Positions 7,250-16,595 of a stretch of DNA of 31,802 nucleotides are shown piece by piece. The stretch's first letter is position 1. Each line of letters begins with the position of its first letter. Below the pieces are notes generated by a model. It saw nothing but the letters and a program-made list of their open reading frames with translations, did no database searches and was not told where the DNA came from. The translations under genes and the position numbers were made by a program. This DNA comes from CAZHDB01 sp964531225 (GTDB lineage: Archaea > Thermoproteota > Thermoprotei_A > Sulfolobales > Desulfurococcaceae), in NCBI GenBank assembly GCA_964531225.1, contig CAZHDB010000015.1:1-31802 (forward strand), in the 5' to 3' direction.

Positions 7250-8647
7250 TTATTTGTATCGTTTGACAATAGACAATAATATACCTATTACCAATAATAT
7301 TCCTATTACCAGTGGCCATAGCCTATCTATTATCAAGATATTATAGTTCATTATTTCGCCACCAACTATTGCAGTAGGTCTGGGCCGTGTTACTTCAAAG
7401 TAGTAGACGCTATCTATTGTACCGCCACATGTTACAACACTCTTTCCGTTACCTGAAACCTTAACAACATACGATACAGTATAATCAGCTCCATGATATA
7501 CATCGTATAATTCAAGTTCACTATCCAGGATATACACTGACTTCCCAGTTCCGAAGGCTATTGATCCTCCATCATTAGATATTGATACATCATAAATACT
7601 GTCTTCCGGGTAGTCAAAATCAGTGAAATTATAGTCGGGTGGAATGCCTCCTAATAGGTCCCTTATACCTACATCTGGTTCTTTTAGTTCATTGAATCCA
7701 AGGGGCGTAACATATTCTCCTGCTTTCTCGGAAGCGTAATGGAATACGTATACTCCGTATGCTTGAGCCATGTAATTAGTACTTACAACAATATGTTCAC
7801 CGTCTTCAGACATATCGAGAGCTGAGACAAATCCACCTAAAGGTATTGAAACCCATAATGGATTCCACATAAAAGTATCTACATAGTAAACAAGCGCTGC
7901 TGATTCATCAGGTGATGCGCATGCAAATGCAAAAACTGAGCCATCGCTTGATACGTCTAGCCCCCCTACATAGCATCCACCTATTGGCGCTGTAAATATA
8001 CTGGGAGTAAGTGTTCTAGGCAAACCAATAAAGGCCATAAGGGTATCAGAACCTGCAACAACTACTACTGAACCATTCCATGATATATCAACATATTCAA
8101 GAGGATCTGGGGAATCGAAGTTCGTGTAATCAGGGTCTACATCGAATGATCCATCTGGAATAGACAATGTATTATTCCAGAAGTACACGCCAAACCCTGT
8201 GCCAACAGCTACAACATAGTTTCCATTACCCGACACTGCTAATGCCCCCGGGCCAATAGGACTCCATAAATTATAGCTAATCCAGTCCGGATCCGGAGTA
8301 CCAGAAAGGGATCTAGCATTTTTTCAGAAAACTATTCTAAATGTATCATCTGACAAGTTATATACAGCGGCAACAATAATGTTTCCATCACTAGTCATAT
8401 CTATTGAAGTTACAATGATACTTGAGTCTGCAGGCCAGTGCCATAATAGATTTCCTTCTTGATTATATACATAGACACCATCAGATGCCACAGCAACTAC
8501 TGTGCCATCGTCTGATACTGCGACATCATTAGCTGGCATTGGATAGAACCATACTGGCTCAATAGTTGATGATGGTTGAGATAATGCAACTGGCATAGTT
8601 AATACTAACATAATTAAGGGAATTAATACTAGCATCCTATTATACAA
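7250..8647 (-). pseudogene. Secreted, membrane-anchored beta-propeller protein interrupted by one in-frame TGA
   Basis: One reading frame of 466 codons runs from ATG 8647 to 7250 on the minus strand and is broken only by TGA at 8326-8324. Before the stop lie a signal peptide (MLVLIPLIMLVLTMPVALS) and the first propeller units; after it lie the remaining units and a C-terminal membrane anchor (residues IIDRLWPLVIGILLVIGILLS) with a basic tail. Eight units share the pattern 'V-x-x-S-x-D/N-G-x-x-V-V-V-A...V-Y-V/F': DVAVSDDGTVVAVAS, SIDMTSDGNIIVAA, ALAVSGNGNYVVAVG, YVDISWNGSVVVVAG, GLDVSSDGSVFAFA, ALDMSEDGEHIVVS, DVSISNDGGSIAFG and VVKVSGNGKSVVTCG. This suggests a 7- or 8-bladed propeller on the outer cell surface. 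The stop follows ...FRIVF, where a Trp (TGG) would fit the family pattern, so a single G-to-A change is the simplest explanation. Decay, readthrough and sequencing error remain possible. Downstream translation could restart at GTG 8236. Confidence 0.75.
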
Positions 8648-8772
8648 TAATCACACCTCTAAATATAGTAATACCGGTTTTATATATAAATTTACTTGCG
8701 AATAAACATTTTTTATATGTTATATGAATCATTTAAGAAATAATGCTATTCTTATCTTTTTATCCAGGAAGT

Positions 8773-9645
8773 CTATGTGGCTTTAAATACGATGTTAAAA
8801 CCGCTTTTACCAGGCCTATATGGTGATCTATCTCTAATACTATGATAAGCTGCTTCTAATCTCCATCCACTTCTTTCAGCTAGTTCAACTAATTCATATA
8901 GAGTATATAGTTTAAGCCTTAACTTTACTTCATCATAATATAGTAGATCACGACTTCTCTTCCTATAAAATATCCATGTACTCTCAAGAATAGCGTTTAA
9001 ATGATCAAATGATGGTTTTTCGACCAGGGCGAACTCTTCGTCAATATCATCAATGTAATTAGATATACCGCATATGCTTTTTCTCATCGCAACAATATCG
9101 TAGTTGGTTGTCCATAGAATAAATAAATATCCATTATCTCTTGTCACATACCTGATCTTTTCAAGTATTCTGCGATCATATTCCTTACTACCATAATAAC
9201 CGATTATTGTCGTCCATATAAGTAGTATTGAGTCAAAATATCCTCTTGGAAAGTATGTATCGAGATTAAGTACGTTACCTACATGAAAACTAATCTTGTC
9301 AAGAACACCGTATATCCTAGCTTTTCTCCACGCATCAGCTATGTAGATTGGAGATACGTCTACACCAGTAACTCTATAGCCTCGACAAGCAAGCGCTATA
9401 GAGAACCTACCATTACCACATCCTAGATCAAGTAATCTAGACCACTTACCCACGCCATAGCTCCTAAGAAATTCTACAAGATCATCAACTACATTCCATG
9501 CATCCTTCCATCTAGCATCAAGAACCCTCAAGACTAAATGGCCTTTATCAATAAAGAATTCATTAACCCAATTATTTGGTCCTATATAATCCATTTTAGT
9601 AACCCTCATAGCTATTAGATAATCATATACTATACTATGTATCAC
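8773..9645 (-). CDS. Class I SAM-dependent methyltransferase
   Basis: A Rossmann-fold methyltransferase of up to 290 residues. Motif I is LLDLGCGNGRFS (about residues 70-81), followed by VTGVDVSPIYI (acidic residue that binds the ribose of SAM) and ISFHVGNVLNLD. Motif IV is near DSILLIWTTIIGYYG. The C-terminal third (KRSRDLLYYDEVKLRLKLYTLYEL...AERSGW) resembles the end of small-molecule methyltransferases such as UbiE-like proteins. The substrate cannot be told from sequence. The start is unclear: GTG 9645 gives the longest form, while ATG codons at residues 13 and 18 (the latter after an SD-like GAGGGTTA) are good alternatives. It lies 46 bases downstream of glycerate kinase on the same strand and may be co-transcribed with it. 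Confidence 0.85.
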   Translation of the reverse strand: MIHSIVYDYLIAMRVTKMDYIGPNNWVNEFFIDKGHLVLRVLDARWKDAWNVVDDLVEFLRSYGVGKWSRLLDLGCGNGRFSIALACRGYRVTGVDVSPIYIADAWRKARIYGVLDKISFHVGNVLNLDTYFPRGYFDSILLIWTTIIGYYGSKEYDRRILEKIRYVTRDNGYLFILWTTNYDIVAMRKSICGISNYIDDIDEEFALVEKPSFDHLNAILESTWIFYRKRSRDLLYYDEVKLRLKLYTLYELVELAERSGWRLEAAYHSIRDRSPYRPGKSGFNIVFKAT

Positions 9646-9691
9646 TATTATAATAAGAATTGATAGAAGTAATATGCTACTCCCCCATATC

Positions 9692-11053
9692 CTAGGTGCT
9701 TAGCCCTAGTATTCCAATTATATATAGTGAATTAACATTAGTCATTGTTGGACCCGTTATCACAAGTGAATTTATCTTCTTTAAAGCATTATATGCATCA
9801 TGTCTATGTAGAGCCTCCTCTACATCAATACCTGCGTTTAAAAGTTTATTGAGAGAATAGCTATCAACAAGACCTCCTGCTGCATCAGTAGGTCCATCAG
9901 TCCCATCTGTATCAATAGCTAATACAGCTGTACCATGTAGACCAGCTATTTTACGTGAAGTAGATAATGCGAATTCTTGATTAGGACCTCCCATACCATG
10001 TTCTCCATGTATTGTAACTGTTGTCTCACCGCCAGCAATTAATATAACTGGTTTATTAAATGGTCTATTGAAACGATATATTTCCTGAATAATTGATCCT
10101 ATTGCTAAGGCAGTATCCTTTGCTTCTCCTTCAAGTGTTGTGGTTAATATATAAGCTCGATAGCCTCTTCTTAAAGCTTCTTCATAAATAGTTTTACATG
10201 CTATCTCATTACTAGCAATAATTACATTGTATACCCTATTTGGTAGCTCCTTCAATGTTTCTTCAGCTTCTCCCTTAAGCCCTTTACTAATATATTTCCT
10301 AATACTCATGGGCACCTTGTTCCACAAACCGTAATTTTTCAAGATCCTATATGCATCAATGAAGCTAGATGTATCGGCTGACGTAGGTCCTGAGGCGATA
10401 TCTTCAACCCTGTCTCCAACAACATCAGATACAATTAATGATAGTATTATGCCTTTACAATGTTTTACAATACCTCCTCCCTTTATCCTAGATATGTGTT
10501 TTCTAACAATATTGATTTCATGAATACTTGCCCCACTCTTTATAAGAAGATCATTTGTTTTAATGAGATCATCCAGACTTATATTGTCCGCTGGATATTC
10601 AAGTAATGCAGAACCTCCACCGCTGATTAAGACTATTAAGAGATCATTTTCATATACTTTTTTCAATAATTCAAAAGCTTCAACGCCAGCTTTTAAACTA
10701 TTGTTATCAGGTATGGGATGCCCTGCCTCTATAATCCTAATATTTTCTAAGGGAATACTATATCCATATTTTGTTACAACTAATCCATCCTCTATAAGAT
10801 CTCCTAAAATTTCTTCAATAGCTTTAGCCATACTACAAGAAGCTTTACCAAGACCAAGAACATATATTTTACCATGTACATGTAAAGTTTTATCCACAAA
10901 TTTGATCGACTTGTTATCTCTACTAATTACTCTCTTGACAGCCTTATACGGATCGACAGCTTCTAAACCCTTCAGTAGCAAGTCTAGTAATAACTCCTTA
11001 ACCTCAATATCTCCATAACTTAATAATTGTTCCTTATTTAAGATCCTTGCCAA
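9692..11053 (-). CDS. gckA: Glycerate 2-kinase (MOFRL family)
   Basis: It phosphorylates D-glycerate with ATP to 2-phosphoglycerate. In archaea it serves the non-phosphorylating Entner-Doudoroff route or glycerate salvage. The N-terminal domain shows VLGLGKASCSMAKA, EAGHPIPDN and SGGGSALLEYP (glycine-rich substrate/phosphate loop); the C-terminal MOFRL domain shows AGGETTVTIHG, GMGGPNQEFALS and DTDGTDGPTDAAGG. At 453 residues the length is typical. TTG 11053 is supported by the SD GGTGATT ten bases upstream. Glycerate could come from mannosylglycerate breakdown, which would connect this gene to mpgS/mpgP and to the divergent GH130-like gene; that link is inference. Confidence 0.95.
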   Translation of the reverse strand: MARILNKEQLLSYGDIEVKELLLDLLLKGLEAVDPYKAVKRVISRDNKSIKFVDKTLHVHGKIYVLGLGKASCSMAKAIEEILGDLIEDGLVVTKYGYSIPLENIRIIEAGHPIPDNNSLKAGVEAFELLKKVYENDLLIVLISGGGSALLEYPADNISLDDLIKTNDLLIKSGASIHEINIVRKHISRIKGGGIVKHCKGIILSLIVSDVVGDRVEDIASGPTSADTSSFIDAYRILKNYGLWNKVPMSIRKYISKGLKGEAEETLKELPNRVYNVIIASNEIACKTIYEEALRRGYRAYILTTTLEGEAKDTALAIGSIIQEIYRFNRPFNKPVILIAGGETTVTIHGEHGMGGPNQEFALSTSRKIAGLHGTAVLAIDTDGTDGPTDAAGGLVDSYSLNKLLNAGIDVEEALHRHDAYNALKKINSLVITGPTMTNVNSLYIIGILGLST

Positions 11054-11257
11054 AAATAATCACCGAGCTTGTTCTAGGATTGGAATTATTATATACTATA
11101 GCATGGTGTATATTATTTCGGAAACCTTAATAATCTTTTTAGCGGATAAGCATCTGTATCAATTATTTATACACTATATTGGATTTCCTAGCAAATAATT
11201 TAAAAACCTATGACGCATCGAATGCATTTATAGTAACATGGAGGATATCGATGCCCT

Positions 11258-12370
11258 ATGGTACAGGCCTACAAATACTCCCATATGTTCCGTAAAGCGC
11301 TAGGCATGTATGATGCTATGGAAAAACGTGTTTTTGAGACAGACGATATTGTAAGGAGACTGGCTGTTTTATCTAGTAACCGTGTTTTTATAAACAACTA
11401 CCCAATAAGTAATCCAGCAGCTGTCTTCAATCCAGCTATCATTGTTGAGGGGGATTATGCAAAAATCTATGCCCGTATAATTGTTGGATACTTTCTATAC
11501 GTATCAGCTATTGTAGAAATAAATGTGCCACTCGATGACATATACACTGGTAATGCAAATATTAATCACTATTCAGCACAGACAGTGATTAATCCTTCAA
11601 TAAGGTACGATATTTGGGGCACAGAAGATCCGAGAGCTTATTCTATTGATGGCAAATATCTCATGACCTATACTGGACGGACAGTAAACTACTTTAATCC
11701 TGCTATACGGGTAGAACGTACATTACCAGTTACTGCAGTAAGATATCGCAGTAAAAGATGGGTAAATGAATGGAAGAAAATACATATATATAAACTTCCA
11801 ATGGAGCTTCATGAACATGTTATTAGCGATAAAGACGCTTTCTTAGTAAAACATAATGGAGTATACTATTTATTCCATAGACCACATATGGATGATGAAT
11901 CATTCTATCTAATAATTAGTAAGATTGATAATGACAAGGATTTGCTAAGTATAGACGTTGAATATCCTAAGGAAATAATTGTTAAGGATACAGTTGAAGT
12001 ACTAAGACCATCAAAGTTCGAACAGAAGGTTGGCTGGGCTACTCCTCCAATCATTGTGGGGAAAGATAAAATTATTGCTTTCGTCCATGCAGTTGACACA
12101 GAAATAGAGGCATACAGAATGTTTGCATTAGAACTTGAATTGAAGAAGGATGAAGTAGTTGTAACAGCCGTTACGCCATCATATATTATGGAGCCTAAAC
12201 ATCCATATGAAATATTTGGCGATAGACCATATACTATATTTCCATGCGGATTATGGAGGGTCGACGACACATACTTAATAAGTTATGGAGCAGGTGACTA
12301 CATGGTTGGGATTGGGGAATTAGATCTATCTGCACTTCATGGACTACTTGACAAAGGAAGAATATATTAA
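11258..12370 (+). CDS. GH130-like five-bladed propeller glycosidase/phosphorylase
   Basis: A 370-residue protein with the block order of GH130 (DUF377-type) enzymes, which are phosphorylases or hydrolases of beta-mannosides: NPAIIVEGDYAKIYARI, TEDPRAYSIDGKYLMTYT (the EDPR block), HVISDKDAFLV followed by YYLFHRPH, GWATPPIIVGKDKIIAFVHA, and PHPYE-like KHPYEIFGDRPYTIFPCG ending in YLISYGAGDYMVGIGELDL. Sequence similarity to characterised members is low, so the activity (phosphorolysis or hydrolysis, mannoside or other) is open. There is no signal peptide. ATG 11258 follows GAGGAT by 11 bases; an out-of-frame ATG at 11251 stands closer to that SD. The gene is divergent from glycerate kinase and convergent with a sugar-ABC ATPase, so mannoside or other carbohydrate use is a reasonable guess. 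Confidence 0.75.
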   Translation: MVQAYKYSHMFRKALGMYDAMEKRVFETDDIVRRLAVLSSNRVFINNYPISNPAAVFNPAIIVEGDYAKIYARIIVGYFLYVSAIVEINVPLDDIYTGNANINHYSAQTVINPSIRYDIWGTEDPRAYSIDGKYLMTYTGRTVNYFNPAIRVERTLPVTAVRYRSKRWVNEWKKIHIYKLPMELHEHVISDKDAFLVKHNGVYYLFHRPHMDDESFYLIISKIDNDKDLLSIDVEYPKEIIVKDTVEVLRPSKFEQKVGWATPPIIVGKDKIIAFVHAVDTEIEAYRMFALELELKKDEVVVTAVTPSYIMEPKHPYEIFGDRPYTIFPCGLWRVDDTYLISYGAGDYMVGIGELDLSALHGLLDKGRIY

Positions 12371-12459
12371 GCCATATTATTTTTAGATAATCCCTCTGGG
12401 ATCACTTAAAATAGAATGAAAGATGCTGAGAACATGCAGTCTCGAAATAGGAAAGATAT

Positions 12460-13626
12460 TTAAGACTCCTCTTTTTGCTTTATCTTTTCAAGTGCTTCAT
12501 AATCAATTATTGAGATCTCAGTTTTCTTATCAAATAGATATATAGAATATGGATCAAAGCCTATGAATACTTGATCGCCTATTTTAAGAGGCTCCTTTAT
12601 ATCGGCAACGCCTTTTAGATTAATACCATTTATATCTAGTAGTACGTATTGCCTATCACCTGCTGGCTCACTTACAACAACAATGCCTTTAATTGTAATG
12701 TCTCTCCCAGTAAACAGATCCTTCTTTTTAGATACTCTAAGTTCGCCAGGCCTTATTCCTACATATACTTCTTTCCCTGCATATGATTGAAGCATCCTGG
12801 ATAAGTCTTTAGGTAATAATATTTCAAAACCTGATTTTACAATAGCTATTTGTTCTCCTTTTGACTCTAGACTCGCATCAAACAAATTCATAGGAGGAGC
12901 TCCTATAAATCCTGCTACAAATTTATTCCGAGGCCTTGAATAAACTTCCCATGGATCTCCTACTTGTTGTAGCTTACCCTCATTTATTATAGCAATGCGA
13001 TCGGCCATAGCCATTGCCTCGGCCTGGTCGTGAGTTACATATATTGCTGTAACTCCTAGTTCTTTCTGAAGCTTCTTAAGAAATGCACGTGCCATAATAC
13101 GTAGTTTTGCATCCAAATTACTTAATGGCTCATCAAATAAGAATACCTTTGGATTACGTACTAAAGCTCTTGCTAGTGCAACACGTTGTTGCTGGCCACC
13201 GCTTAATTGCCTAGGATAGCGGTCAAGTAAATCTTCTATCTGGAGCTTACGTGCTACTTCACGAACTCTTTTATCTATTTCATGTTTAGGTAATTTTCTA
13301 ACTTTAAGAGGAAATGCTATATTATCGTATACCTTCATATGTGGATATAATGCATAGTTTTGGAAAACCATAGCAACATCTCGATCCTTTGGAAGAACAA
13401 ATACGTTTTCCTCTGGACACGCAACTAGCTTATCCCCAATATAGATCTTTCCACTTGTCGGTATCTCTAGACCTGCTATAAGCCTTAATAACGTTGTTTT
13501 ACCACTACCACTCGGCCCTAATAAGATCATGAATTCTCCATCTTTTACTTCTAAATTAACGTTATCAACAGCTCTTACTTTACCCTCAAATATTTTGGTA
13601 AGATTTTTTAAAACAACTTTAGCCAA
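12460..13626 (-). CDS. CUT1-type sugar ABC transporter ATPase (MalK/UgpC/MsmX-like)
   Basis: The cytoplasmic ATP-hydrolysing subunit of a carbohydrate importer. Walker A GPSGSGKTT is at residues 37-45; the Q loop is MVFQNYALYPHM, the signature LSGGQQQRVALARAL, Walker B VFLFDEPLSNLDA and the switch His lies in YVTHDQAEAMAMAD. The last ~140 residues form the TOBE/OB regulatory domain of MalK-type ATPases (YVGIRPGELRV; VFIGFDPYSIYLFD). Length 388 is normal. TTG 13626 is supported by a strong GGAGGGGG upstream. No permease or binding protein is adjacent, so it may energise one or more importers encoded elsewhere, as MsmX does in Bacillus. It is convergent with the GH130-like gene. Confidence 0.95.
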   Translation of the reverse strand: MAKVVLKNLTKIFEGKVRAVDNVNLEVKDGEFMILLGPSGSGKTTLLRLIAGLEIPTSGKIYIGDKLVACPEENVFVLPKDRDVAMVFQNYALYPHMKVYDNIAFPLKVRKLPKHEIDKRVREVARKLQIEDLLDRYPRQLSGGQQQRVALARALVRNPKVFLFDEPLSNLDAKLRIMARAFLKKLQKELGVTAIYVTHDQAEAMAMADRIAIINEGKLQQVGDPWEVYSRPRNKFVAGFIGAPPMNLFDASLESKGEQIAIVKSGFEILLPKDLSRMLQSYAGKEVYVGIRPGELRVSKKKDLFTGRDITIKGIVVVSEPAGDRQYVLLDINGINLKGVADIKEPLKIGDQVFIGFDPYSIYLFDKKTEISIIDYEALEKIKQKEES

Positions 13627-13915
13627 ATAGGGTTCTTCCCCCTCCTAGTATCTAAACATTACCTAACCAAATAACAATATTTTTACCTTTCGATTATTCA
13701 GTAAATATTACATTCAAATCCCATAGTAGCTATAAGATCTAGAAAACAGTCCGATTAGTGCCTATAAAGCGCCTTATGCAATGCTATTTATAAGTGATCT
13801 AATAAAAACATCTATAGTCTATTCCGAAATAGTATACGTGCGCAGAAATAATTAAAAGGAAATAATAAGGAATAGATTTTTCTTCAGCATGTATTTTGTG
13901 GAGGATTCTCCATAT
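13627..13915. other. Intergenic region between divergent ABC genes
   Basis: About 290 bases without a credible gene. It must hold the promoters of the minus-strand sugar ATPase and the plus-strand exporter operon. TATA-like stretches are visible at TTTATAAG (13787-13794) and near AATAATTAAAAGG (13846-13858), the latter being better placed for the plus-strand operon. No tRNA, repeat array or C/D box RNA was seen. Confidence 0.5.
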
Positions 13916-13957
13916 ATGATTGTGTATATTTCTCAAGGAAAATATTATAGAGTCTAA
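13899..13957 (+). promoter_or_regulatory. Possible leader ORF with hairpin-embedded SD ahead of the exporter operon
   Basis: GGAGGATT (13900-13907) is one of the stronger SD sites in the window, yet it is not placed for the ABC ATPase ATG at 13960. It is 8 bases before ATG 13916, which opens a 13-codon frame (MIVYISQGKYYRV, TAA 13955-13957) ending two bases before ATG 13960. The SD also sits in a short hairpin, TGGAG-GATT-CTCCA (13899-13912). This is the layout of a translationally coupled leader peptide, but so short a frame can arise by chance. Confidence 0.35.
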
Positions 13958-13959
13958 AC

Positions 13960-14988
13960 ATGATTAGTGAAACACAACGGGTGACCTCGGACTTGGGAAT
14001 AGCTATTGAAGCCAGAAATTTAAAGAAAATATATCATACGAAGAAACGTAAGGGATTATTCAGGTCAGAGACTGAACTAGTTGAAGCTCTCCGTGGTGTA
14101 TCATTCAAGGTTAGGCATGGAGAAGTTGTTGGATTACTTGGTCCTAATGGAGCTGGCAAAACAACGACTGTAAAGATCTTGGCTACTTTATTAATTCCTG
14201 ATGAAGGAGAAGCATTTGTTGAGGGATATAGTGTTGTTCGAGAAGCAGTAGAAGTTAGGAAACGTATTGGATTACTGCTTACAGTTGAGAAAGGATTTTA
14301 TGGCAAGCTTACTGGACGTGAAAATCTCGAATACTTTGGTGCATTATATGGACTTAGTGGTAGAGAGCTTAGAGAAAGAATTGATTATCTCATGAGACTT
14401 TTGGAACTAGATAAGCTTGGAGCTGTTGATAAGCTTTATGAAGAGTATAGTCTTGGTATGAAAGCTAGACTAGGTCTTGCAAGAGCATTGCTTAAGGATC
14501 CACCTGTCTTATTATTAGATGAACCAACATTAGGACTCGATCCACCAAGTGCACGTAAGATACGTGGACTCGTAAGAGAATTAGCTAAGCAGGGTAAGGC
14601 AATACTGTATACTACTCATAATATGTTTGAGGCAGAGATTGTATGCGATCGAATACTACTGATCAATAAAGGAGTCATTGTCGTTGAAGGCACTCCTCAA
14701 GAACTAAAAGCTAAGCTACCGAAACTACGTACTATCAATATATTATTGAGAAATGGTAGTCCAGAAGCCCTAAAGAAGATAGTCTTGGGAGCGGGCTTTA
14801 AGCCAAGTGTAGAAGTCACACCTGAAGGCTTATTACAAGTTAAAGTTAATGTCCAGAATCCTGAGGAAGTCTTAGGAGATCTTGTTAAGGCGATTGTTGG
14901 AAAGGGATATGATATTGTTACATTGAGAATAAGTGAGCCTACACTTGAAGATGTATTTATATACTTCTCTCAAGCCGGTGATCAATAA
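13960..14988 (+). CDS. ABC exporter ATPase (DrrA/NodI/CcmA type)
   Basis: The ATPase subunit of an ABC-2 type exporter. Walker A is GPNGAGKTTT, the signature is YSLGMKARLGLARALL (a degenerate LSGGQ of the kind usual in DrrA-like proteins), Walker B is VLLLDEPTLGLDPPSAR and the switch His lies in YTTHNMFEAEIVCD. The C-terminal ~90 residues match the DrrA-type extension ending in EPTLEDVFIYFS. At 342 residues it is full length. It heads a tight operon with two permeases: its stop touches the ATG of the next gene. The cargo may be a drug, a lipid or a surface polymer; nothing nearby settles it. An in-frame TAG at 13948 rules out an earlier start. Confidence 0.93.
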   Translation: MISETQRVTSDLGIAIEARNLKKIYHTKKRKGLFRSETELVEALRGVSFKVRHGEVVGLLGPNGAGKTTTVKILATLLIPDEGEAFVEGYSVVREAVEVRKRIGLLLTVEKGFYGKLTGRENLEYFGALYGLSGRELRERIDYLMRLLELDKLGAVDKLYEEYSLGMKARLGLARALLKDPPVLLLDEPTLGLDPPSARKIRGLVRELAKQGKAILYTTHNMFEAEIVCDRILLINKGVIVVEGTPQELKAKLPKLRTINILLRNGSPEALKKIVLGAGFKPSVEVTPEGLLQVKVNVQNPEEVLGDLVKAIVGKGYDIVTLRISEPTLEDVFIYFSQAGDQ

Positions 14989-15798
14989 ATGTCTATTAAG
15001 GATATTATTGCTGCAGAATTTAGATTTGTATATGCCGATGTATTTAGGAGAAAAGCAGTCTTATTCATGTTTATAGTATACCCATATATGCTTACAGCAT
15101 TTATACTACTAATAGGCTATTCAATGGGATCTGCTTCAGTATTTGTGGAGCGTGTAGGAATCGATCCAGCTATTTTCTTTATTGTAGCTGGATTTACACT
15201 TATGGCTATACTTGGAGTAGGAGACGATCTATTGTGGAGGCCGTTATTTGATGAATGGATGGGTACATTGCCGTATGTATTGGCCAGCCCTGTATCTAGA
15301 ATAGGGCATTACTTAGCAATACCTATACCTAGGCTTATAATAGTTCTTATAAGTGGTTCTACAAGCGTAGTGCCAGTACTGGTATGCTATTACGGTTTAC
15401 AAGGTCTCTATGAAGGACTAGCTATTATTATCATGACTGGAATAGCTGCATTGATGTTCGTAACTCTTGTAATGACTATTATGGGCATAGTTTATGGAAT
15501 GGGCGGCGAGAACTGGAGGATAATCAATGTATTGAGGCCATTATTCCTTATACTCGTTGGAGCATATTATCCAAGATATCTCATGCCATTGGCCGGACGA
15601 ATAGCTAGCTGGATTATACCCTCTAGCCATGTCATAGAAGCAATACATAGAATGATCGCGGGATTAGTAGGCGGGCCTATAGACATTTTTATGCTCTTGG
15701 GTATAGCTACTGCTTTATTCATACTTTATGCACCTCCCGGTGTTAAGAGTATAGTTTACTGGGAGAAGTCAAAGATGAAGGAAGGTGTTAGTGTATGA
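14989..15798 (+). CDS. ABC-2 type exporter permease, subunit 1
   Basis: A 269-residue integral membrane protein with about six hydrophobic segments (roughly residues 25-46, 61-80, 110-135, 143-170, 180-200 and 230-250). The fold and length are those of ABC-2 permeases, which pair with DrrA-like ATPases. It begins immediately after the ATPase stop (TAA-ATG) and overlaps the next permease by 4 bases (ATGA), so the three proteins are almost certainly made together as one transporter. Substrate unknown. Confidence 0.88.
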   Translation: MSIKDIIAAEFRFVYADVFRRKAVLFMFIVYPYMLTAFILLIGYSMGSASVFVERVGIDPAIFFIVAGFTLMAILGVGDDLLWRPLFDEWMGTLPYVLASPVSRIGHYLAIPIPRLIIVLISGSTSVVPVLVCYYGLQGLYEGLAIIIMTGIAALMFVTLVMTIMGIVYGMGGENWRIINVLRPLFLILVGAYYPRYLMPLAGRIASWIIPSSHVIEAIHRMIAGLVGGPIDIFMLLGIATALFILYAPPGVKSIVYWEKSKMKEGVSV

Positions 15799-16595
15799 TG
15801 GAGGCTGTAAAAGCTGTATTCAAGGCATACTTTACTACTGAGCTGGTCAGAAGCAGGGGCTTAGTATTTGGCTTAATGAATATGGTATTATGGATCCTAC
15901 TATTCATGGCCCCAATTATATTGTTTAGGCCGTCTAATTTAGATCCATCTATAACATCGGCATACGCATTTGCAGCAGTACTGGTATTCATGTCATACTC
16001 AATGGCTACATGGGATTGGGCATGGGAGCTTAGATGGCTTATGACGAGAGGATTACTAGAGTATATTATTGCTAGTGGCAGAAGTATATTCATACTCTAT
16101 GTAGGTATATTACCAGTATCGTTTATGTGGACGGCCCTTGCATTGACACTAGTATACGGATTATTATCATTATTAGCAGCGCCACCAGCTATAATAATAA
16201 ATGATCCATACGTGATGGCTATAGGATTCACTCTCTTTATAATAGTATTATTTGCCCATGCATTAATACTTGGAGGGACAACAATATCGGTAGGCACAAG
16301 CGGCCCTGTCATGGAGTTCATAAGCTGGCTCATGCCTATAGCTACTGGTGGACTAGTACCACTAAGAAACATGCCAGTAATCATACAGAAAATAGCTATT
16401 TGCACACCATATAGTTATCCAGCCGAGCTCATAAGATACTCGATATTGGGAGTAGAGCCTATTCTATCACTACAGGAAACAATATTGTATGGATCAATGT
16501 TCGCTATGGTCTATATCATGGCAGCTATGATATACTTTAGAATGCAACTTAAGAAATTATTGAAAGAAGGTCCAAAGACTGTAGGAATGTATTAG
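15795..16595 (+). CDS. ABC-2 type exporter permease, subunit 2
   Basis: A 266-residue membrane protein with about six hydrophobic segments. The pattern PYSYPAELIRYSILG near residue 210 is typical of the last extracellular region of ABC-2 permeases. ATG 15795 overlaps the stop of the first permease (ATGATGG). Two different permeases with one ATPase suggest a heterodimeric membrane channel. It ends the operon; the next gene starts about 200 bases on with its own leader. Confidence 0.88.
   Translation: MMEAVKAVFKAYFTTELVRSRGLVFGLMNMVLWILLFMAPIILFRPSNLDPSITSAYAFAAVLVFMSYSMATWDWAWELRWLMTRGLLEYIIASGRSIFILYVGILPVSFMWTALALTLVYGLLSLLAAPPAIIINDPYVMAIGFTLFIIVLFAHALILGGTTISVGTSGPVMEFISWLMPIATGGLVPLRNMPVIIQKIAICTPYSYPAELIRYSILGVEPILSLQETILYGSMFAMVYIMAAMIYFRMQLKKLLKEGPKTVGMY

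Noticed and set aside
8324..8326. TGA as a selenocysteine codon in the propeller gene
   Set aside because: Selenocysteine is known in some euryarchaea, not in the crenarchaeal groups this DNA suggests, and propeller proteins are not known selenoproteins. A Trp-to-stop change is simpler.
11251..11295. 14-codon frame behind a good SD (GAGGAT) overlapping the start of the GH130-like gene
   Set aside because: It overlaps the coding gene out of frame; the same SD can serve ATG 11258, so no separate peptide is needed.
12385..12460. Possible C/D box RNA near GATGCTGAG, and a ten-base string TCTGGGATCA shared with 28035-28044
   Set aside because: No box C (RTGATGA) is found on either strand, and a shared ten-mer is expected by chance at this scale.
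13706..13730. T-loop-like ATTCAAATCCC, a possible tRNA
   Set aside because: There is no matching T stem, anticodon arm or acceptor stem around it.
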